From the NCBI RefSeq assembly GCF_016278365.1, contig NZ_JADQBZ010000003.1, positions 62,001 through 126,000 of the forward strand: DNA of 64,000 bases, written 5' to 3'. Shown one piece after another: positions 1 through 9,613 of this stretch (positions are counted from its first letter, which is position 1; each line of letters opens with the position of its first letter). Origin of the DNA: Methanolobus sp. GTDB taxonomy: Archaea > Halobacteriota > Methanosarcinia > Methanosarcinales > Methanosarcinaceae. The notes beneath the pieces are model-generated. The model was not told the origin of the DNA and searched no databases. It saw nothing but the letters and a program-made list of their open reading frames with translations. The translations under genes and the position numbers were made by a program.

Positions 1-90
1 AATGATTTAATTAAATAATTATTGACTTCTGTAATGAAAAACTGTGTCTTGAAATAAGTTCTGCACTTTAAATATAAAAAGAGGTATAAG

Positions 91-360
91 ATGAAACAAA
101 ACTCAAGTGTGGAAGAACATATAAATGATGCAAGATGCCCAGATTCAACAGTAATGAAATTAGATAATCAAGAAGAGCATTCATGCATATATGCAATGAT
201 GGATTATTTGGTAGAAACTTACTATAATAGTGATGCGATGAAGAAGGTACTCAGCGGAGAAATAATTGTTAAATTGGAGTGTGGCATGTATTCTGCTGAG
301 GAGATAAAAATAATGTATGAGTGGGCAACTAGAAAATATGATGCCCTATTAGCTTTGTAA
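91..360 (+). CDS. Small hypothetical protein, 89 aa
   Basis: This ORF has an ATG preceded by a good ribosome binding site (AAGAGGT, 7 bp upstream), which supports it being translated. The product is acidic, soluble and probably mostly helical, with no signal peptide, membrane segment or cysteine motif. I do not recognise the family. It sits alone at the left edge of the island and converges on the restriction operon on the other strand, so it is not part of that operon. Its function is unknown. Confidence 0.5.
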   Translation: MKQNSSVEEHINDARCPDSTVMKLDNQEEHSCIYAMMDYLVETYYNSDAMKKVLSGEIIVKLECGMYSAEEIKIMYEWATRKYDALLAL

Positions 361-462
361 GGCAGGGTAAAAGTCATAAAATCACTATAGATTATGACCT
401 TTGAATTTTTTTAGCAGCTGTGAAGGAATATGATTTCATTCAGTCAACAAACCTGAAATTAA

Positions 463-3400
463 TTATTCATTTAGTGCACGTTCAATTAATTTCCCGACAT
501 AGCCCTTATCATCCTGGAAAAATATGTTATGAGATTCAAAAGTGCTTATATTGGAAGCTCCAAATATAGGTTTAACATCTCTATAAGGTGTCCATGAAAC
601 TATAAAAGAGCATAAAGATATCTCTCTATCATCAGATTTATCTTTAAGTCTTTTTGTTAACAAAGTGCTTAACTCCTTAATATTTTTATGCAGCATAACT
701 TTTTCGTCACTAAAGCCTTTTGTCATTCCCATTTTAGTTAATCCCTTCGGGTCTACAAAGATGATATGCTGTTTACTGTCTTTTTTAATCCAAATGACAA
801 AATCTGGATAATAATTCAATGTTTCAACAAAAAAACCTATTCCTTTTTTAGGTTGATTCCTAAGCACAAATATTTTTACACCTTTTAATGCATCAGGACA
901 TGATTCAACATATGATCGAAGGTCTTGAATGAATTGTTTTTCTCCAGAGTTCAATCCGGTTGGTTGTAGAGAGTATTTTGTCGACTTTTCTAATTTCTTC
1001 GTGAGTAGTGGTTGATAGAAATGCCTATCAAAATAAACATTATTTACTAAAGAATCTGTTTCGCCAATTAAGAGCTCTTCAATATTGATAGATTGAATCC
1101 TGTCAATTAAATCGGTTTCTACTTCATTAATTATGACTTTAAATTCTTTAAACTCAAAGTTTCCGTGACTATCTTGTAACTCAGCAACATCAAGGTTATT
1201 CTTAGTCCACTTGCTTCGATTGCGATTATAGTATTTCAGTATATACTTTTTCAAAATAGAAATTGTGATCTCTTCTATTTGCCAGAGATCCTCGTACTTC
1301 TTTGGTTCAACGTAATAATCGGGGCATTTAAGAGAGTACACATTTTTCCCCTTTTCCATGATTTCCTTTAACACACCTTTTGAGAAGACTAAGTTACTCC
1401 AACCTTTTTCCATTTTGAAATCAAGTATTTCAAAATAAATACGTGACCAATCTAAAATGTTAAGATATTCTCCCTCAATTACACGAGTCCTGTTTCCGGT
1501 AGTTGCAGATATGCCACCATCATTTTGACTTTCAATAACTTCTATTTTTGGACTAAAATCTACTTCAACAGGATTAATCTGCTCATCATAACATAACTCA
1601 AAGAGCAATTCATCTTTGAATCTCTTTTTCTCAACATCTGGAACAAACAGTTTTTCGTTCAAAAAACTCTCATTTATCTTAATTTTGATTGGATGCTCGA
1701 TGTAGTTTTCTGTTTTCATTCCTTCAGCTTCTAGATAATCCTTGAAATAATCCATATAATTAGCTTCAATACCAAATATGTTAAGAGTTTCAAGCAAAGG
1801 TAAGTCTGCAGGTGGGTAATCATCTATTGATCTACTTCTTTTAAGGGTGTGGTCTTTTCCCTTCAAACGTACTCCTCGTCCAAAGAGCTGAATTATTTGT
1901 GTGCCTTCACTCTTTCCGATGTTGAGTAGTCCCATATTGGAAACTCTCCATGAGTTCCAACCTTCAATAAACTTCTTGGCTCCAATTAGAAGATAAATTT
2001 TAGATTTTCTTTCATTAATCTGGTCAAAAATAGAACTACCAACTTCGTCTTTTTCTGTTAAGATGTCAGTTTCACTTTCAACAAGCTTCAGAAAACTTGT
2101 GTCATCCCCAATATTAATTAAACCGAAATAGTCCCCAGAACCGCAACGTAATGCAATTTCACCACTTGCATTCTTTATATTGACCAGATAAAGCGGAGCT
2201 GAATTGGCATTATGGAAAATATCTTTCAGAATATTTGCATATAATTCATCTGCTTTAGTGTATATCTTCCTAAGATATTCTAAGCGCCTTTCTGGATAAC
2301 TTGGTGAAAACAAATCTCGGTCATTTTTGTCTATCAATCCTGAGTTTCCATCTAGAATCCTAGATATAATTTCAATTGCCCACTTTCCTTCATTTTTAAG
2401 GTAGAGATTAACAAATTTAACGACTTCAAGAATATCTGATTGATTTTTAGCACCTTGGACTTTACTTCCAACAAAAATCCAAAGTGGATTCTCAATATTA
2501 TATTCTTGTACACCTTGAGGATGTCTATCAAAGACAAGTTTCTGCTCGTATAAAGTAAGAAGGTTAGCAATCATCAATGTAAGCTTCGTGGGTTGAGAAA
2601 TTTTAGTATCCTTTAAGTTGAATATCCTATAATCCTTTCCAAAACCATCATTATAGAAGTATCGATATGAATAGTCGAAAATAATAGATTTCCCATATTT
2701 TAACCGTAGTTCATTAGAATCTTTGCCATTTGATGCTGCTACTGCCTGGCCAAAAGTTGCACTATATTCAATTGCAAAACCTTCCTTGGCAAGTTCTTCT
2801 CTAAAGTACTTCCACTTTTTCCCACCTGATCCCTTATGCCCCTCATCAACGAATACTAGATTCTTGCTCCCAAAATTTTCAACATCTACTGTTACTCCCT
2901 GTCCTGTCTTTTCCTCTGTCAACTTATGGATGTCTATTACTTTGACAACATTTCGATCTGAATAAGGAGCAAAGTAACCATTATTTTGTAGCTGGAATAT
3001 TTCACATGGTATACTGCTCTTGTTCATTTCCTCTATATGTTGATCGGATAAGGATTCATTAGGTGTTACTAAAAGGACATTATCAAGTTCTATTCTATTT
3101 GGCCCTTTGTTATACTTGATAAATTGGAGATAGTTTATATGTAGAAGCAATGTCTTTCCTGAGCCTGTAGCCATCCAGAAGGCTATTTTTGAAAGATCAT
3201 CTTTTGTGAAGAGAAAATCGTAATCATCCATCTGTTGTATGACAAATTCATTTATTTCGTTCATCAAGCCAATTTGATTGGAAAAATATTTGTCAAAATA
3301 AATATCCGTGAAAAGTACAGCAAGATATTGGAAATACTTTAGTCTAATTGGCATTGGATGCCCATGATTAATGTGATTTACGTAAGACTTGATGTTTGAG

Positions 3401-3639
3401 TCATAAATTTCCATTTTGGATTTTAGAATCGGATTAATGGCGCTAAGTGAAATAAGGGTATGAAACATCCAGCTTCGCCCTTCTTCATCATAACCCTCAT
3501 CCACATCGCTTAATTTGTCCTTAAATTTATCAAAGTCTTCCATCCCAAAAAGGCTATTGATATATCTATTTAACATCAGATATTTTTCAAGACGCTCATG
3601 CTTTTTATTATTAGATTTCTTTGGAGCAGGCAAGTTCAT
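463..3639 (-). CDS. res: Type III-like restriction enzyme subunit (Res): SF2 helicase with C-terminal nuclease
   Basis: The product is 1058 aa, the usual size for a type III Res subunit. It has a superfamily 2 helicase core with Walker A ATGSGKT near residue 156 and Walker B-like FVDEGH near 261, a helicase C-terminal region around 580-630 (EGWNSWR, then LFGRGVR), and a C-terminal PD-(D/E)xK nuclease signature (PDFVIW, then FVDPKG, near residues 945-965). The start codon overlaps the methyltransferase stop as ATGA, so the two are translationally coupled. By family knowledge, Res translocates on DNA and cleaves when bound to Mod at unmethylated sites. It is the last gene of the three-gene minus-strand operon. 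The overall class is firm; the recognition site is unknown. Confidence 0.87.
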   Translation of the reverse strand: MNLPAPKKSNNKKHERLEKYLMLNRYINSLFGMEDFDKFKDKLSDVDEGYDEEGRSWMFHTLISLSAINPILKSKMEIYDSNIKSYVNHINHGHPMPIRLKYFQYLAVLFTDIYFDKYFSNQIGLMNEINEFVIQQMDDYDFLFTKDDLSKIAFWMATGSGKTLLLHINYLQFIKYNKGPNRIELDNVLLVTPNESLSDQHIEEMNKSSIPCEIFQLQNNGYFAPYSDRNVVKVIDIHKLTEEKTGQGVTVDVENFGSKNLVFVDEGHKGSGGKKWKYFREELAKEGFAIEYSATFGQAVAASNGKDSNELRLKYGKSIIFDYSYRYFYNDGFGKDYRIFNLKDTKISQPTKLTLMIANLLTLYEQKLVFDRHPQGVQEYNIENPLWIFVGSKVQGAKNQSDILEVVKFVNLYLKNEGKWAIEIISRILDGNSGLIDKNDRDLFSPSYPERRLEYLRKIYTKADELYANILKDIFHNANSAPLYLVNIKNASGEIALRCGSGDYFGLINIGDDTSFLKLVESETDILTEKDEVGSSIFDQINERKSKIYLLIGAKKFIEGWNSWRVSNMGLLNIGKSEGTQIIQLFGRGVRLKGKDHTLKRSRSIDDYPPADLPLLETLNIFGIEANYMDYFKDYLEAEGMKTENYIEHPIKIKINESFLNEKLFVPDVEKKRFKDELLFELCYDEQINPVEVDFSPKIEVIESQNDGGISATTGNRTRVIEGEYLNILDWSRIYFEILDFKMEKGWSNLVFSKGVLKEIMEKGKNVYSLKCPDYYVEPKKYEDLWQIEEITISILKKYILKYYNRNRSKWTKNNLDVAELQDSHGNFEFKEFKVIINEVETDLIDRIQSINIEELLIGETDSLVNNVYFDRHFYQPLLTKKLEKSTKYSLQPTGLNSGEKQFIQDLRSYVESCPDALKGVKIFVLRNQPKKGIGFFVETLNYYPDFVIWIKKDSKQHIIFVDPKGLTKMGMTKGFSDEKVMLHKNIKELSTLLTKRLKDKSDDREISLCSFIVSWTPYRDVKPIFGASNISTFESHNIFFQDDKGYVGKLIERALNE

Positions 3640-6623
3640 GCCCCCATCAATCTCTTGAATTCGGGTTCAATAGGACATGCGTCTTTTACATAGAAATCAG
3701 AATTGATATAAGTTTTTGAAGGCTTGAACTCTTTGAGTAGTGTTTCCTCAATAAACTCTTTATCTACTTTGAGATCTATACCTTCACTATCTCTCCAGAT
3801 GATAGCAATTTTTTCACTATTTTTTGTTCCAATTACTACCTTATAATACACATCATTGTTTGTGAATATACGAACCTTCATGACGTGAAGACCTAGGAGA
3901 TAATTGAAAGTTTCAACTAAATCCACATTCTTTTCCTTGATTTCTTGTCTTTCAGTTATTTTCAAAGTATAACTGAAAGGTTTGGTGATTTTTTCGACAT
4001 TCAACCTGCAGGGACTATCCATTGTTTCAAAGTCAAGCATGTAGCGAAGGAAATAGCCATCCATATCAAGCAGTGTTCGTTGAACCGAACCAGATTGGGC
4101 AAATTCTATATTGTTGAGTGTATCTTCGTATTGTTCAAGTGATTGATATTTGAACATATGACTTATACCATCTTTTGACTGTGGCCTCCCATCTTTCCAA
4201 CTATCAGAAAACATCACTTTTTGAATACGAGGTTTCATGATTGTATCGAAATATTCTCCCATTTCTATGAGAATATACTTGCGGTTACCACCATCATTCT
4301 TGTTTAGATTAAGAACTGCATGAGCTGTAGTACCAGAACCTGCAAAAAAATCAAGAATAAGTGAATTCGAATTTGCACCGATAGAAATTATTCTATTAAG
4401 AAGCCTTACCACCTTTGGTGTCCCAAATACTTCTTCACCAGCATAAAGCATTGACTTTAATTCTTGCTTTCCCTCCTGGTTATGTCCAACTTCATTATAT
4501 GTCCATATCGTGACGGGTGTAATCCCATTTTTAACTTCTGAGAGAAATCGTTTTAACCTTGGAACATTCTTGCCTTCACTTCCAAACCAAATCCTATTAT
4601 CCTGTACTAATTCCATCATTTTTTGTTTTGTTGTGAACCAGCATCTGCTTTCAGGAGGTTCAATTACTCTACCTGAAGGGGAAGTTATCGGATAATTATA
4701 TTCCACACTATATGTTTTTACAGTTAGATTATCTGACATCCAAGGACCACGTGGATCATTGTCAGGATTTTGATATCTATTATTTTGCTCCTCAGTTCTT
4801 TCTAACTGATTCGGGCGCCATATATTTTTATTTTTAGAGAAACATACTATGAAGTCGTGATTATCTGAAAACCATTTTGCATCATTTTGTGGTGCATACT
4901 TTTTTTGCCATATTATATTTGCTACAAAGTTAGTATACCCAAATATTGCTTCCTGAAGCATTCTTGTACTAGCTTGTTCTCCTTCGTCAATACTAGTATA
5001 TATTGAACTGTCCTCAGACATTAACTGTTTAGCAATGTCTAGTCTATCGTGCATCATTGATAGCCAACTAGAATGCTGATAATTGTCCTTATACAAAAAG
5101 TCGTCATTTCCTGTATTATATGGTGGGTCAATATAAATACATTTTATCTGTGCAGCATAGGTATTTAGTAACAAGTTTAGAGCCTGCCAGTTTTCACTCT
5201 TAATCAATGTACCGCTTATTACTTCATCAATATCCTCAAAAGTTGCGAGAAGACGGTCTTTGAAAGATTGATCAAAAAATTTGGTGTCAAGCACAAGGTA
5301 CGGATTTTCTTTGAGGTCTATATTCTGGAGTTCAAAATCATGAAGTTTACTTTGAGTATTTGTTTCTGTATAGTAAAGTCTTTTCCATTCTTCTAGTTGC
5401 TCTCTATTTTTCAAAATCTCAGGATAGAGTGAGTCTGAAACCTTGTCTATTGTCAAGCAATATTCACATGTCAAAACAAATTTTTTTTTCTCAAAAAGCT
5501 TCTTCTGAAATTGTTCTATTTGAGCAAGAAAATCGATAACTTTCAAACAAACGGCCTTAATCACTTTTATCTGAGTGATGTATTGTTCTACGCTTATTTC
5601 ACTTTCTGTTCCAAGATTATCTATATTCAATATTTCGTTTTTAATGTAGAAATCTAATTCCTTCTTAAGGAAACCTTGCAAGTCTTTGTGGATAAAGTAA
5701 TCTGTAGTGTTCCTCTTTGTGTACCTAAGAAGATGCTTCATCAAAATAGTCTTGTCGTTGACTATTTTACTAAGAATTGTTTTTAGTCCAAGTTCTTCAA
5801 TATTTGACAAAACATTAGAATGAATAGTATTAAGGATAGTATCCTGAGTGTTTTTCGTTCCATATTTTGCCTCTTCACCCTTATTCATACTTCTATATTC
5901 AAAGAAAACGGTCATACTCTTAATATCACAATTATAACTTGGGTTGTTTTCCGATGATGTAGAAAGAACAAAATAACGTTTGTCTGCTTTGTTACTATTT
6001 ATTGAACTTTCAGCATCAATTAACTGGAAATTAATAGTATAGTTTCCTTCCTCGAATGTATAATTCCTGAAGTATTCCCCTGTTTTAATGTAGTATTGAT
6101 CCCTATTAGCCCAGTGAAAGAAAATTTCTTCCCCATTGTATGGAATTGCATATTTCTCGTTTTGTGAGTGTCTCCTAAGAGATAGGAAGTCACCATTATC
6201 ATAATAACGGGAGAAAAAGTGATAGATATGAGAATAAATATCCGTTTTATGCTGACTGGATAACTCCGCTTTTTTTGCAGCGAATCTTATTTCATTATAT
6301 TTTAATGCGAACTCTTGTGCTAGGGGTATTTGTGCATAAAGTGGTAAAATCTTCCCATTACCATCAACAATCATTGAACCAAAGTTTTTCTTTATTTCAG
6401 ATTCAATACCTGAAAGTTGTTCGTTCAGATGCTCTTGATCGGATTCTTCATACCTTGAAAATTCAGAAGTGACAGCAGAAATTAGATCATCATTGATGAA
6501 CTTCTCTATCTCATCTCTTTTTTTATTCATTATGCGGTATATTCCAAAGTCAAGATCTGCTGAGTCAAACTGGAATAATGTTCTTAGCAAGCTTCTAAGT
6601 TTTAGTTCGTAATTTTCAGGCAT
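3636..6623 (-). CDS. mod: Type III-like adenine-specific DNA methyltransferase (Mod) with long N-terminal extension
   Basis: This 995-aa protein carries an N6-adenine methyltransferase core of the beta class: catalytic motif IV DPPYNTGNDD near residue 498 precedes the AdoMet-binding motif DFFAGSGTTAH near 758, the order typical of type III Mod subunits. About 490 residues precede motif IV, far more than in a standard Mod of 600-700 aa. This extension belongs to a large-Mod family that usually sits beside a DEAD-box helicase. The gene starts 6 bp after the UvrD-like gene and overlaps res by ATGA. Mod is expected to supply target recognition and protective methylation. No frameshift or phase-variable repeat tract is visible. 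Confidence 0.88.
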   Translation of the reverse strand: MPENYELKLRSLLRTLFQFDSADLDFGIYRIMNKKRDEIEKFINDDLISAVTSEFSRYEESDQEHLNEQLSGIESEIKKNFGSMIVDGNGKILPLYAQIPLAQEFALKYNEIRFAAKKAELSSQHKTDIYSHIYHFFSRYYDNGDFLSLRRHSQNEKYAIPYNGEEIFFHWANRDQYYIKTGEYFRNYTFEEGNYTINFQLIDAESSINSNKADKRYFVLSTSSENNPSYNCDIKSMTVFFEYRSMNKGEEAKYGTKNTQDTILNTIHSNVLSNIEELGLKTILSKIVNDKTILMKHLLRYTKRNTTDYFIHKDLQGFLKKELDFYIKNEILNIDNLGTESEISVEQYITQIKVIKAVCLKVIDFLAQIEQFQKKLFEKKKFVLTCEYCLTIDKVSDSLYPEILKNREQLEEWKRLYYTETNTQSKLHDFELQNIDLKENPYLVLDTKFFDQSFKDRLLATFEDIDEVISGTLIKSENWQALNLLLNTYAAQIKCIYIDPPYNTGNDDFLYKDNYQHSSWLSMMHDRLDIAKQLMSEDSSIYTSIDEGEQASTRMLQEAIFGYTNFVANIIWQKKYAPQNDAKWFSDNHDFIVCFSKNKNIWRPNQLERTEEQNNRYQNPDNDPRGPWMSDNLTVKTYSVEYNYPITSPSGRVIEPPESRCWFTTKQKMMELVQDNRIWFGSEGKNVPRLKRFLSEVKNGITPVTIWTYNEVGHNQEGKQELKSMLYAGEEVFGTPKVVRLLNRIISIGANSNSLILDFFAGSGTTAHAVLNLNKNDGGNRKYILIEMGEYFDTIMKPRIQKVMFSDSWKDGRPQSKDGISHMFKYQSLEQYEDTLNNIEFAQSGSVQRTLLDMDGYFLRYMLDFETMDSPCRLNVEKITKPFSYTLKITERQEIKEKNVDLVETFNYLLGLHVMKVRIFTNNDVYYKVVIGTKNSEKIAIIWRDSEGIDLKVDKEFIEETLLKEFKPSKTYINSDFYVKDACPIEPEFKRLMGA

Positions 6624-6629
6624 GCTTTC

Positions 6630-9335
6630 TCACTTTTTATATCTGCAAATATCAACATAGTTGCATGTTCCACAAAATTCTCCAGGACAAGGAGTAAAGT
6701 CTCTGTTCATAATCCTTTCGATGTAATTTTCAGCAGCATTTGTTGTGGTTTTAAGAGTTGAGTCATCAACATTTACTGATTCTGTGATTGCATTTTCGAG
6801 ATAGGAAATTGAACCTTTTGCAACAGGTTCACCAATCATTTTAAGTCCTGCGGTATAGAGCTGTACCTGCATTGCAGCTTCTTCTTTACTTATGACTGAA
6901 TCGGAAGTTTTGTAGTCTCTTATCTCGATATTATCGTTGTCATGAAGGATCACATCTACTTTCCCCATTATGGTTGCCCTATGAAGTGGGAATTCAATCC
7001 TGCTTTCGACCTCTTTTATGCGCATCATGTCATCAACGTGTTTCTGGACAAAAGCAACTAGTTTTTGTTTCGCATTTTTCTTTGCATTCTCAAACACTTT
7101 TGGCCCTGCAAAAGGGAGATAAAAGTTTTCTTCTACCGATGTAGCGACTGCACTTACCGGACTGTATCCTTCATCTCTAATGAGTTCAGATGCATGCCTC
7201 AGGCAGTAATGAAGAGCATTACCATAACCAATCATTTCTTTAAGACCAGGTTGATATCCCCATACTTGGTTAAAGCGATATAGGTATGGACATTTTCCAT
7301 ATGTGAGGATTTCTCCTGCTGCAAATGTTTGAATATCTTCTATATCATAAGCGTGTGGAACCTTACAAATTGGCAATTTATCCTTTTCAATAATCTTTTT
7401 CATTTTAGATTGATCAAGTTCATGATTAATGAACGAACTTACTCCAACATTTGAATTCAATTGATTGAAATGACTTACGATAAGCATGTCTTTTGCTCTT
7501 GTAAGTGCTACATAGAAGAGCTTACGTTCACCATCAATATCTCCTTCATATTTTTCAGAATTAAACAGAGTCCTTGGAATATCCCAGTTTCGTAATCTTC
7601 CTGTCATCATTGATGGGAAACGCTTTTCCACCATCGCTGGTATGAAGACGACAGGCCACTCCAAACCTTTTGCTTGATGTACTGTCATCATTTGAACTGC
7701 ATTAATACCCTGAATTTCATCACCGGGTTGTTCTTCATACGATTTTGTAGCATGACTGTGCATGTACCAAAACAGTCCTTTTATATCACGATTCCAATTT
7801 TTTTTCCTTCCACCATACTTATTGGCAGATTCATAATCTGTCAGAAGAGTGCTGAATCTACCTAGATTTGCCATTATTACAGCATGGTTTGGATTATCAG
7901 GATTCAATTCTAGATATTCAAGTATGGTAAGCAATTCATAGTATAACTGGGTGAAATCATGGAATTGATCAGTCAGTACCTTTTCTTTCCACTTTGCCAA
8001 CTTCTCATTTATATCAGGTTGAAGAGATACATCAGGAACACCTATTTTCCAGTCTTCTACAGCTGAAGTAAGTAAATCATCGCCTTCTATACATTCTTTG
8101 CTCCATCTGTTATCTTTCCAGAAACCATTATCATAGAGCCAAACAAAAAGTTTTCCAATAGCTTTTATTTCAGGCCTTCTGAATAGACCGACCTTTCCAC
8201 CTACCATTAGAGGTATTCCTCTTTCTCTAAAAATATCAATGAACACAGGTCCAGATGTGTTTACACTCCTACAAAGTATGCCAATATCACTATAAACACA
8301 TGATTTGTCTTTTACATGGGCTTTGATTTGATCAGCAATCCACTCTGCTTCCCTTACATTATTTTCAAACTCCCCTAAAAAGACTTCTCCTTCTTCTGTT
8401 CTTGTAGGAGTTAAATGTGCATACTTTTTATCAAAATTATTCGAAAATTGGTTAGATAATCCAATGATTGATTTAGCACTTCTTCGATTTTCAATGATAG
8501 GAATTGTTTCGGTATCAGAGTAGTGCTTAACAAAATCTTCAAAGCATCCTTCATCTGAACCTCTCCACTGATATATCGTTTGTCTGGGATCTCCTACGAT
8601 GAATATCTTAGAATCATTCCCAATCAATTGAATTAATTTTTCTTGAGCACGATTAATATCCTGATATTCATCTACAATTAGATATTTTACATGCTCAAGT
8701 ACATCTGGATTTTCATTCAAATTCTCAATAGCAAGAGATATCATCCGATTGAATGTGAGTCTTCTATGAGAATCAAGAAGGTTCTCGTATTCTTCCATTG
8801 ATTTTAGGAAATCTGGAGCATGCTTTTTTATAAGTGATTTTGGAATTAGTTCTCCGTAAACAACACTCAAAGTTTCTAAAAACCTCTCACAGTTTGAAGA
8901 ATAACTACCTTTTCCAAGGCCAATATCCCAACCAAATCTCACAATAAAAGCCATTTCTTGATTTTCATCAAGAGCTCCATAATCACCATATCCAAAGTGA
9001 TCTTCTAATATTTGATTACAGTAGCCATGAATAGTTCCAATGAACAGTTCACCAAGTCTTGAACATATTTTCTCTTCACCTAGCTGCTTAATTCTATCAT
9101 AAACACGACTCTTCATGCTCTGGGCAGCTTTTTCAGTAAATGTGAAAGCGACAATTGAAGATGGGGCAACGTTTTCACATAAAAGAAGATAAACAATTTT
9201 TCTAGTAAGAGTTTCTGTCTTTCCTGCACCTGCACCTGCAATAATACGAACATGATTCTTAGTAGAAAGAACCGCATCTCTTTGGCTAGGAGATAAAGGT
9301 TTAGGTTCATTTAGTATTTTTTGCAATAATGTCAT
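6630..9335 (-). CDS. UvrD/PcrA-like helicase with C-terminal RecB-family Fe-S nuclease
   Basis: The product is a superfamily 1A helicase: Walker A AGAGAGKT near residue 35, Walker B VDEYQDIN, motif III GDPRQTIYQWRG, and a late motif VALTRAKD. The C-terminal 250 residues form a RecB/Cas4-type PD-(D/E)xK nuclease with VDVI, RDYKTS and QVQLY. It also has the AddB-like cysteine arrangement for a 4Fe-4S cluster: one Cys in GKCPYLYRF and three at the very C-terminus (CGTCNYVDIC). I use ATG 9335, behind GTGAG, rather than an upstream TTG at 9359. It is the first gene of the operon with mod and res, spaced by 6 bp, which implies a joint role. Such a helicase is not a standard type III component. Confidence 0.85.
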   Translation of the reverse strand: MTLLQKILNEPKPLSPSQRDAVLSTKNHVRIIAGAGAGKTETLTRKIVYLLLCENVAPSSIVAFTFTEKAAQSMKSRVYDRIKQLGEEKICSRLGELFIGTIHGYCNQILEDHFGYGDYGALDENQEMAFIVRFGWDIGLGKGSYSSNCERFLETLSVVYGELIPKSLIKKHAPDFLKSMEEYENLLDSHRRLTFNRMISLAIENLNENPDVLEHVKYLIVDEYQDINRAQEKLIQLIGNDSKIFIVGDPRQTIYQWRGSDEGCFEDFVKHYSDTETIPIIENRRSAKSIIGLSNQFSNNFDKKYAHLTPTRTEEGEVFLGEFENNVREAEWIADQIKAHVKDKSCVYSDIGILCRSVNTSGPVFIDIFRERGIPLMVGGKVGLFRRPEIKAIGKLFVWLYDNGFWKDNRWSKECIEGDDLLTSAVEDWKIGVPDVSLQPDINEKLAKWKEKVLTDQFHDFTQLYYELLTILEYLELNPDNPNHAVIMANLGRFSTLLTDYESANKYGGRKKNWNRDIKGLFWYMHSHATKSYEEQPGDEIQGINAVQMMTVHQAKGLEWPVVFIPAMVEKRFPSMMTGRLRNWDIPRTLFNSEKYEGDIDGERKLFYVALTRAKDMLIVSHFNQLNSNVGVSSFINHELDQSKMKKIIEKDKLPICKVPHAYDIEDIQTFAAGEILTYGKCPYLYRFNQVWGYQPGLKEMIGYGNALHYCLRHASELIRDEGYSPVSAVATSVEENFYLPFAGPKVFENAKKNAKQKLVAFVQKHVDDMMRIKEVESRIEFPLHRATIMGKVDVILHDNDNIEIRDYKTSDSVISKEEAAMQVQLYTAGLKMIGEPVAKGSISYLENAITESVNVDDSTLKTTTNAAENYIERIMNRDFTPCPGEFCGTCNYVDICRYKK

Positions 9336-9613
9336 TTTTCTCACTGCCCATATTATCAATTAATAAGCCAAAGAGAGTTAAATAAAATAACCTTGTACTG
9401 TATTATTTTGCTAACATATAACATTAATTGATAATCTCTATGCATATATATCTTCAAAAATGCTTTTGACTGAATGTAAGAATGATCATAATTTGACATG
9501 ATGTTCAAAATACAATAGCTTTTTACAGTTTAAATCAATCTGCTAGGTAAAATTATTTAAATGTTAAAGATTATATCTTTTTTAATATTTACTTTAAAAA
9601 CTGAGTGAAAAGC
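9336..9613. promoter_or_regulatory. Divergent promoter region between the R-M operon and the pAgo operon
   Basis: These 278 bp separate two divergent defence operons and contain no ORF. The DNA is extremely AT-rich, with several TATA-like runs on both strands, for example around 9550-9592 ahead of the plus-strand nuclease-APAZ gene. I cannot choose one TATA box with certainty and see no strong palindrome that would act as a shared operator. The layout allows coordinated control of both operons, but that is inference. Confidence 0.5.

Noticed and set aside
463-9335. DISARM or BREX system
   Set aside because: The DISARM genes drmA/drmB and a phospholipase D gene are missing, as are BREX pglZ and brxC; the methyltransferase order and Res nuclease fit type III-like R-M instead.
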